From assembly GCA_013694635.1 (NCBI GenBank), contig JACDCA010000447.1, forward strand, positions 1 through 11,286: 11,286 bases of DNA, in the 5' to 3' direction. Each line of letters starts with the position of its first letter. Position 1 is the first letter of the stretch. Below the pieces are notes generated by a model. The model saw nothing but the letters and a program-made list of their open reading frames with translations, searched no databases and was not told where the DNA came from. Source of the stretch: Acidobacteriota bacterium. Lineage in GTDB: Bacteria; Acidobacteriota; Vicinamibacteria; Vicinamibacterales; 2-12-FULL-66-21. A program made the position numbers and the translations under genes. Shown here one piece after another: positions 6,615-11,286 of this stretch.

Positions 6615-8921
6615 TCATCGCCCTCGCTGCCGCACGACGAGGCGGACGACCCCGTGGGGACCGATCACGCTCTCGTAGTAAATGCGGGGGTTCGCGGAGC
6701 GGACCGTGGCCGGGGATCCGGCGGTGCCCAGCGGGACGATGTTCGCACTCGGAGACTGCTGCTGCGCCGTATCGACTGTGGGCGTAGCCGGCGTCTCGGG
6801 GACGCGGCTGGCAACGTAGTCGGGCACTGCGGCATTTGCGCCGTGGATCGGGCACCGCTCTGACGGAACCGCCCCGATCGGAAAGATATCCTCGTACACA
6901 TGATTGCGAGGGCGCGGTGGAGCAACCGCCGCAACGATGGGGAGGCCGTACTCGTCGAACTGTCCTGTCGTGGCGACAGGCGTTTCTTCCAGCAGGTGCT
7001 CTTCACGGCAGGATGGAGTCGCGCGCGCGCCGCTCAGCGCGCAGATCGCGACTTTCTCGAGGTCCGAGGGCATCTCGTACCAGTCCGGCTGGTGTCCTGC
7101 CGTCGCCGCTCGCATGAATGACGCCCACGCAGGCACCGCGATGGTCCCGCCGAAGCCGCGCGACGCGATGGGCGCGGGACGGTCGAACCCGAACCATACG
7201 CCGGTGATCAGGTGAGGCGTATAGCCGATGAACCACGCGTCTGAATAATCGTCGGTGGTGCCGGTTTTCCCGGCCGCCGGCAGCCTGAAACCGGACGCGC
7301 GTGCACCGGTGGCGGTGCCGCCCGAAATGACGTCGGACAGCATGCTCGACATCATGTACGCCGTCCCCTCGCTGAGCGCCCGCGTGTGATTCTCGTCCTG
7401 GAAGAACAGCGGAACGCCGTCGGCATCCTCGACGCGCGTAAACAGGCGCGGCAGCGAGGCGATACCCCGGTTCGCAAAGGCGGTGTAGGCGCCGGTCAGC
7501 TCCATCAGCGTCACCTCGCCGGTGCCGAGAGCGAGCGATGGAACCATCGGCAGCGGTGACGCGATCCCCAGCCGCTGCGCGTAGTGAATCGTCGCGCTCG
7601 CCCCCACCTGCTGCATCAACTGCGCGGCCGCCCGGTTGCTCGACACTTTTAGCGCACGACGCACCGTGTACTCAGAGGCCTCGTGTTCCCCCCCGGGGAT
7701 CCATGCCGGACCATACGAAGTAATCGGTGTGTCGAGATCCCTCAACATCGTCCCCGGGGTATATCCACGCTCCAAGGCCGCTGCGAAGACGATCGGCTTG
7801 AATGCGGACCCCGCCTGCCGGCGCGCCTGGGTGGCTCGGTTGAAGCTGCTTTCACCGAAGTCGCGTCCCCCGACCAGTGCGACGACATCACCGTTGGCCG
7901 GATCCATCGCAATCAGGCTGCCCTGCAGGTCCTTCGCCCGCCGACCCTTCGTCAATTGCGCGAGACGGGTCGCGATCGACTGCTCCGCCAGGCGCTGCAG
8001 CTTCGGGTCGTAGGTCGAATACACGCGCAGACCGCCGCGCAGGACGCGGTCGTTGCCGAAGCGCGCGACGAGCTGGCGGCGAAGCTCCTCCTCGAAGTAC
8101 TGCCCGGTGGAAGTCGCCACGCCCGTCACCGCGGGATTCTGCACCGAGCGGCGCAATCCGCTCGGGATAGGACTCGCAACCGCCAGCCGGAATCCTTCGT
8201 CCGTCAGCCGGCGCTGATCGCGCATCAGCCGCAACACCAGGTCGCGGCGCGCGACAGCCTTCGTCGGCGAGACGCGCGGTGCGTAGGTCGACGGCGACCG
8301 GACGATGGCCGCGAGCAGGGCGGCCTCGTGGGCCTCGAGGTCCATTGCCGGCTTCCCGAAATATCCGCGTGACGCTGCTTCGACACCGTAGAAACCCTCG
8401 CCGAAATAGACGGCGTTCAGATAGCCCTCCAGGATGTCCTTCTTCGAATACCGTTGTTCGAGGCGCGCGGCAATCATCGCCTCTCGAATCTTGCGGTCGA
8501 AGGTGCGGCGCTGCGAGAGTCCGGAGGACGCGCGCGCCAGCTGCTGCGTAATCGTGCTGCCCCCTTCGACGATCCGTCGCGCGCGGAGGTTGTTCTTCGC
8601 GGCGGCAGCGATCCGCAGCGGATCCAGGCCGTGATGGGAGTAAAACCGCTGGTCCTCTACCGCGAGGATCGCGTCGACCATCTTCGGCGACACGCGATTC
8701 AGCGGGATGTCGATCCGTTGCTCGACGAAAAACGTGAATGCCGGCTTTCCTTCCCGGTCATAGACGATGGTGGATTGTGATTGCGGAGTCAGCTCTGCCA
8801 GGGCCGACGCGTGGTCGAGTTCGGCCGCGATGCCATAGATCGCCGCGCCGGCACGCCACGCTGCGGCTGAGCCCGTCGCAGCCAGAACGAAGATTGTGAC
8901 AACCACGATGGCGCGTCGCAT
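6615..8921 (-). CDS. PBP1A-family bifunctional peptidoglycan synthase (class A penicillin-binding protein)
   Basis: Class A penicillin-binding protein of 768 residues that polymerises lipid II glycans and cross-links the stem peptides at the outer face of the inner membrane. One N-terminal membrane anchor lies at about residues 4-25. The GT51 glycosyltransferase domain follows: catalytic Glu89 in EDQRFYSHHG, GGSTITQQLAR (120-130), and KIREAMIAARLE onward (144-170). The transpeptidase has Ser372-Ala-Phe-Lys375 (SxxK), Ser427-Ser-Asn429 (SxN) and Lys552-Thr-Gly (KTG). All catalytic residues are intact. After about residue 610 there is a C-terminal extension with several cysteines and a Pro/Thr-rich stretch, ending in a basic tail. 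The start is ATG 8921, with GGAGG 5 bases upstream. A consensus sigma-54 promoter ends 22 bases before the ATG. The nucleotidyltransferase pair follows closely and may be co-transcribed. Confidence 0.95.
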   Translation of the reverse strand: MRRAIVVVTIFVLAATGSAAAWRAGAAIYGIAAELDHASALAELTPQSQSTIVYDREGKPAFTFFVEQRIDIPLNRVSPKMVDAILAVEDQRFYSHHGLDPLRIAAAAKNNLRARRIVEGGSTITQQLARASSGLSQRRTFDRKIREAMIAARLEQRYSKKDILEGYLNAVYFGEGFYGVEAASRGYFGKPAMDLEAHEAALLAAIVRSPSTYAPRVSPTKAVARRDLVLRLMRDQRRLTDEGFRLAVASPIPSGLRRSVQNPAVTGVATSTGQYFEEELRRQLVARFGNDRVLRGGLRVYSTYDPKLQRLAEQSIATRLAQLTKGRRAKDLQGSLIAMDPANGDVVALVGGRDFGESSFNRATQARRQAGSAFKPIVFAAALERGYTPGTMLRDLDTPITSYGPAWIPGGEHEASEYTVRRALKVSSNRAAAQLMQQVGASATIHYAQRLGIASPLPMVPSLALGTGEVTLMELTGAYTAFANRGIASLPRLFTRVEDADGVPLFFQDENHTRALSEGTAYMMSSMLSDVISGGTATGARASGFRLPAAGKTGTTDDYSDAWFIGYTPHLITGVWFGFDRPAPIASRGFGGTIAVPAWASFMRAATAGHQPDWYEMPSDLEKVAICALSGARATPSCREEHLLEETPVATTGQFDEYGLPIVAAVAPPRPRNHVYEDIFPIGAVPSERCPIHGANAAVPDYVASRVPETPATPTVDTAQQQSPSANIVPLGTAGSPATVRSANPRIYYESVIGPHGVVRLVVRQRGR

Positions 8922-8936
8922 GGCCCCTCCGGGGCC
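8922..8936 (-). promoter_or_regulatory. GC-rich dyad containing the PBP ribosome binding site
   Basis: On the - strand GGCCCC, loop GGA, GGGGCC forms a perfect 6-bp dyad that abuts the ATG at 8921 and contains the GGAGG ribosome binding site. If the message begins upstream of this point, the hairpin could hide the Shine-Dalgarno. If it begins at the start predicted from the sigma-54 element (about 8932), the left arm would be mostly untranscribed and the dyad might instead be incidental or a DNA operator. Confidence 0.45.
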
Positions 8937-8942
8937 CTATTC

Positions 8943-8958
8943 AGCAACGCGAGTGCCA
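8943..8958 (-). promoter_or_regulatory. Sigma-54 (-24/-12) promoter of the PBP1A gene
   Basis: The - strand reads TGGCAC-TCGCG-TTGCT, an exact match to the TGGCAC-N5-TTGCW consensus with GG and GC ten bases apart. The predicted start is about 8932, leaving an ~11-base leader that still holds the GGAGG. Such promoters need an enhancer-binding AAA+ activator. Possible activator sites 100-150 bases upstream are a 10-bp palindrome ACGGCGCCGT (9050-9059) and an imperfect dyad GTGT...ACAC (9058-9076); these are suggestions only. Confidence 0.7.
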
Positions 8959-9108
8959 CGCGGAATCCGGGTAAATACACGAAATCTTTCGAGTTAGGTA
9001 GTCCTGAGGGGGTCGACAGCGGTAAGCAGGCGGCCTGAAGGGCTGGGCTACGGCGCCGTGTGGAATCGCATTACACAAATTGCTCCTGATCTCCTGGCCT
9101 CCTGTGAT

Positions 9109-9648
9109 CTACATCCGGACTCGCGCAGGCTTCGAGTAGATGTTGAACCCGTTCGCCCGCGCGAAGCCGATCAGCGTGATGCCGGCCTCCTCGGCAAGAT
9201 CGATGGCGAGACTCGATGGCGCCGAGACTGCGCACACGATCTCGATCCCCGCGAGCCAGGCCTTCTGGACGATCTCGTACGACGCGCGGCCGCTCACCGC
9301 GAGCGTGTGCCCGGTCAGCGGCAGCCGACCATCGAGCACGTTGCGGCGTCCCTCGAGTAGTGCCGGCAGTGTCGCGGCCGCCTCGCCGAGCAGAAAAACG
9401 CTGACGACGTTGTGCCCGTCTGGATGGTCCGGATGCCGGCAATGTTCGACAGCACCGAGATCGTCTGCGGATCCAATCAATCCTTCGGCGAGCAGAAATC
9501 CTGCTGCGAGATGGCGATCAGCGCCAGGCGTCCGCATGATCACCGCGAAGGGGCGATCGTGCAGACGAATTTCCAGCGGCTCCTCGACAGCGGCGACGTC
9601 CGCCTGTTCGACCGCGTTGGTGCCGGTGACGCGGAGCACGCGCAGCAT
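9109..9648 (-). pseudogene. fdhD: FdhD-like formate dehydrogenase accessory protein, internally deleted
   Basis: FdhD is a sulfurtransferase that moves sulfur from IscS to the molybdenum cofactor of formate dehydrogenase. This open frame encodes only 179 residues against about 270-280 usually. The N-terminal part is normal (VEEPLEIRLHDRPF, MRTPGADRHLAAGFLLAEG) and so is the C-terminal part (LPLTGHTLAVSGRASYEIVQ, SAPSSLAIDLAEEAGITLIG, FNIY). The expected centre is absent: the SSCGxCG cysteine pair, the TGGxHAA motif and the EDVGRHNAxDK motif. The two halves join in frame at GRRNVLDGRLP, near 9330-9340. I read this as a clean in-frame deletion of about 100 codons, which should abolish sulfur transfer. 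The ATG at 9648 fits the family start. Downstream to 9108 and upstream to 9690 there are no other coding signs. Confidence 0.8.
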
Positions 9649-9689
9649 CCGCCGCGGCGAGAGCGAATCTCGCCGCTCGCTGCCGCGAG

Positions 9690-9885
9690 TCAGTTCCGCC
9701 GCAGCCCCTTCAGCTGATCGAGGTTGACGTTGCCGCCGCTCAGGACGGCCACGACTCTCGCTCCTGCCGGCGCGGCGAGGAGATGATGAAGTAATGCGGC
9801 CACCGGGCCGCGGCGGCTCCCTCGACCACGAGCTTCGTGTGTGCCATCGTCCACAAGGCCCCGACCGACGACGACATCTCGCGGG
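9690..9885 (-). pseudogene. 3' remnant of a threonine/serine dehydratase-like gene with a one-base frameshift
   Basis: The C-terminal end of a PLP-dependent threonine dehydratase can be followed across two frames. From about 9883 to 9806 one frame reads REMSSSVGALWTMAHTKLVV then EGAAAA. From about 9806 the next frame continues PVAALLHHLLAAPAGARVVA and the family-typical VLSGGNVNLDQL, ending at the TGA at 9690-9692. Restoring one C at about 9803-9806 (GCCCGG to GCCCCGG) rejoins EGAAAA-PVAALL perfectly. The catalytic N-terminal domain with the PLP lysine is missing. It ends 41 bases before fdhD on the same strand, so the two may once have been an operon. A sequencing error could explain the single base but not the missing 5' part. 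Confidence 0.72.
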
Positions 9886-9896
9886 GGGTATTCACG

Positions 9897-10076
9897 GCCG
9901 GCGGGGATACCCCGTTTGCGAATGTAGTACTCGCCGATCCGCACGGACGCAGGGCTCGACTCGTTGATGACGACGGCGACATTCTCGGCAGACTGGGCAT
10001 AGCCCGGTGCGGCTGTCGCCAGCGCGACGAAAATTGAGATGAGCACCAACAGGTACCGCGAGCGGAGAGTCACCAT
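9897..10076 (-). pseudogene. 5' remnant of a TIGR03790-like secreted protein gene
   Basis: The frame opens at ATG 10076 with a signal peptide: a basic start (MVTLRSRY), a hydrophobic core (LLVLISIFVALATAAPG) and a YAQS cleavage region. It continues ENVAVVINESSPASVRIGEY then YIRKRGIPA, which resembles the N-terminus of the TIGR03790 family, proteins of unknown function found mainly in Acidobacteria and Planctomycetes-like genomes. Family likeness stops at about 9900, and the DNA becomes the dehydratase remnant. The combined reading frame stays open to 9690 (128 codons), so a hybrid secreted peptide could still be translated. I regard it as debris because both parents are incomplete. The TIGR03790 assignment is from memory of the motif. 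Confidence 0.6.
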
Positions 10077-10169
10077 TTGGGGTTTCCATGACCGTCGAAC
10101 GATCCATCTTACTAGGCTCCGGGACGCGCGCGCAGGGCGGCGTGGAGGTGCGCGCAGGTCATCTATAGG

Positions 10170-10206
10170 GCGTCAAAAGTCTGCCGATAGTGCGTCCAAA
10201 GTCTGC
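10170..10206 (+). promoter_or_regulatory. Paired direct repeats, possible activator binding sites
   Basis: GCGTCAAAAGTCTGC (10170-10184) and GCGTCCAAAGTCTGC (10192-10206) agree at 14 of 15 bases. Their starts are 22 bases apart, two helical turns, so a dimeric or oligomeric protein could bind both on one face. They lie about 110-147 bases before the predicted sigma-54 start, the usual position for enhancer-binding protein sites. Confidence 0.55.
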
Positions 10207-10290
10207 GCCTACGGCGACTTCGGAGGGTTATTGGTGACAAGAATATACAAAAACGCACCGAATTTTTTGTGTATTCGCGACTAAGCCACC

Positions 10291-10306
10291 CGGCAGTCGT
10301 GTTGCT
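10291..10306 (+). promoter_or_regulatory. Sigma-54-like promoter of the PEP-CTERM gene
   Basis: CGGCAG-TCGTG-TTGCT matches TGGCAC-N5-TTGCW at 9 of 11 fixed positions and keeps the invariant GG and GC with ten bases between them. The predicted start is near 10317, giving an ~80-base leader. Sigma-54 control of PEP-CTERM genes through the PrsK/PrsR system is known from other bacteria, which supports the call. Confidence 0.6.
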
Positions 10307-10396
10307 AATCAATGGGTAGGATCGTCACTAGTGTTGCCTCGAATCTAAGCCGAGGGCCGGGTGGCAGGACGAACGAGCAGGGGGGGCGTACCACTA

Positions 10397-11140
10397 ATGT
10401 CAAGGAAACTACTCTTCACGGCCGCGGCCGTTGTATTTGGGGTAACGGTGGGTGTGCAGAAGGCCGAGGCCGCACCGATCTCGTGCGGGGCGTCGGTGAC
10501 GCTGGCAACCCTGCTGGCCACCGCTGACGGGTGTGAGATCGGGGACAAGATCTACGACTTCTCGGCTTACTACAGCGGCACTCCCCAGAACCAACTCCCG
10601 GGTCCGATCGACGCAAGTCTGATAAACGTGGCATTCGACATGCCATCCGCTGGTCAGTACCGTATGCTCATCAATCCGCAGGGCAACGTGGCGTGGACCA
10701 GTCCATTTACCCTGGAATGGACGGTGCAAGTCACTAACGTGAATAATCACATCTTTGCTGCCAGCGGTCAGATGGACACAGCCGGTACGGCATCGAGCGA
10801 TGCGGTCGATTTCAATGTGACCGGCCGGAACACGTTCAATCAAAGTCTGATCGGGGTAAATCTGATCCCGGGCTCTGGTACTCAGGCGGTGACCTTCGGT
10901 CTTGTCAAGGAAACGTTCATCGAGAGCTCGGCTCACTTTGAACCGGTTTACCCCGATGGCAACGGCGTCGGGTCGAACGGTCTGTATGCGATCGAGCAGA
11001 ACTTGCAGCAGACAGCAATCGGTCTGCAGGCAGCAATCGTCGCCACGCCGGAGCCCGGTTCACTTCTGCTCCTCGGGACCGGCTTCCTGGGGTGGGGCGT
11101 TGCGCTCCGCCGGCGCGTCAAGGTTCACGCTCGCGGCTAG
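10397..11140 (+). CDS. PEP-CTERM sorting domain-containing secreted protein
   Basis: Exported surface or matrix protein of 247 residues, function unknown. A signal peptide (MSRKLLFTAAAVVFGVTVGV, cleavage likely after QKAEA) is followed by a beta-rich domain. The C-terminus is a classic PEP-CTERM tag: Pro218-Glu-Pro220, a hydrophobic helix (GSLLLLGTGFLGWGVAL) and a basic RRRVK end, the substrate of an exosortase. Near the N-terminus, Cys30 and Cys46 frame a segment ending GCEIGDKIYDF, a pattern I associate with one PEP-CTERM subfamily, suggesting a disulfide. The start is ATG 10397, with AGGGGGG about 11 bases upstream; an earlier in-frame ATG at 10361 would spoil the signal peptide. Base composition is visibly less GC-rich than the other genes. 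No exosortase or polysaccharide genes are in the window. It is preceded by a sigma-54-like promoter and followed by a terminator. Confidence 0.9.
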   Translation: MSRKLLFTAAAVVFGVTVGVQKAEAAPISCGASVTLATLLATADGCEIGDKIYDFSAYYSGTPQNQLPGPIDASLINVAFDMPSAGQYRMLINPQGNVAWTSPFTLEWTVQVTNVNNHIFAASGQMDTAGTASSDAVDFNVTGRNTFNQSLIGVNLIPGSGTQAVTFGLVKETFIESSAHFEPVYPDGNGVGSNGLYAIEQNLQQTAIGLQAAIVATPEPGSLLLLGTGFLGWGVALRRRVKVHARG

Positions 11141-11150
11141 CAGGGTACAG

Positions 11151-11165
11151 GCCAAGCCCCTTGGC
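11151..11165 (+). repeat. Small hairpin after the PEP-CTERM gene
   Basis: GCCAAG-CCC-CTTGGC is a perfect 6-bp inverted repeat 10 bases after the stop codon. No T run follows it, so it may only stabilise the 3' end ahead of the real terminator. Confidence 0.4.
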
Positions 11166-11186
11166 GCTGCCGACCGCACGGCTTCG

Positions 11187-11219
11187 AACGCGGCTGACTT
11201 CGTCAGCCGCGTTTTTGTT
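11187..11219 (+). terminator. Rho-independent terminator of the PEP-CTERM gene
   Basis: AACGCGGCTGAC, loop TTC, GTCAGCCGCGTT form a perfect 12-bp GC-rich stem followed directly by TTTGTT. It lies 46 bases after the stop codon. The remaining bases to the window end (11220-11286) show no recognisable feature. Confidence 0.9.
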
Positions 11220-11286
11220 GAATGCCAGTTTGTCTTCTAATGAGCTGACTAAAGTCTCTATAAATCCCCAAATACGCCTCCTGAGT

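Larger units (their letters stand above)
10077..10396. other. Intergenic control region between divergent genes
   Basis: This 320-base stretch separates the - strand remnant from the + strand PEP-CTERM gene and has no convincing gene. It holds a pair of direct repeats (10170-10206), an A/T-rich segment (about 10235-10275) and a sigma-54-like promoter (10291-10306). Its lower GC content and spacing of sites suggest a long regulatory region for the PEP-CTERM gene. No clear promoter for the - strand remnant was found. Confidence 0.6.

Noticed and set aside
7683..8372. Open frame of 229 codons on the + strand opposite the PBP gene
   Set aside because: The PBP frame has complete catalytic motifs; the opposite frame has biased composition and no motif.
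8937..9108. Possible small RNA or tRNA between the PBP and fdhD genes
   Set aside because: No cloverleaf or strong terminator could be found; apart from the promoter and two weak dyads it looks featureless.
11151..11165. Hairpin as a third copy of the lhr repeat
   Set aside because: Only about eight bases (CGCCAAGG on the reverse strand) are shared, too few to separate from chance.
11250..11258. AAAGTCT near the window end as a third copy of the 15-base regulatory repeat
   Set aside because: Only the seven-base core matches and the flanks differ.

Overview
The window is 11.3 kb of high-GC bacterial DNA. I infer a member of Acidobacteriota, probably a Vicinamibacteria-like lineage. The basis is a PEP-CTERM protein, a remnant resembling the TIGR03790 family, a long Lhr helicase with a neighbouring Nei-type glycosylase, and candidate sigma-54 promoters. 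The taxonomy is inference only; no rRNA or tRNA gene is present to settle it.

Layout. On the + strand, positions 2-5893 hold a compact run of lhr (5' end cut by the window edge), nei and a VKOR-type redox membrane protein. lhr and nei are DNA repair genes; the VKOR-like protein overlaps the end of nei. lhr carries two copies of one short repeat, in opposite orientations, each read in frame as extra residues. A degenerate heptamer array overlaps the lhr stop codon and runs up to the nei start. On the - strand, read from 8921 down to 5900, lie a class A penicillin-binding protein (PBP1A type), a Pol-beta-fold nucleotidyltransferase and a 63-residue partner whose start overlaps the nucleotidyltransferase stop. 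The PBP gene has an exact match to the sigma-54 -24/-12 consensus just upstream and a GC-rich dyad around its ribosome binding site.

Positions 9109-10076 (- strand) look like a gene graveyard. It holds an fdhD lacking its central part with the cysteine motif, the 3' end of a threonine-dehydratase-like gene with an apparent one-base frameshift, and the 5' end of a TIGR03790-like gene joined directly to it. To the right, on the + strand, is a PEP-CTERM secreted protein with a good sigma-54-like promoter, a pair of upstream direct repeats two helical turns apart, and a perfect 12-bp hairpin terminator.

How the parts relate. Lhr and Nei are expected to act together in base-damage repair. PBP1A and the PEP-CTERM protein are both envelope functions and may share sigma-54 control. 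The nucleotidyltransferase pair is a candidate uncharacterised two-gene module. No CRISPR array, transposase, tRNA or rRNA was seen.
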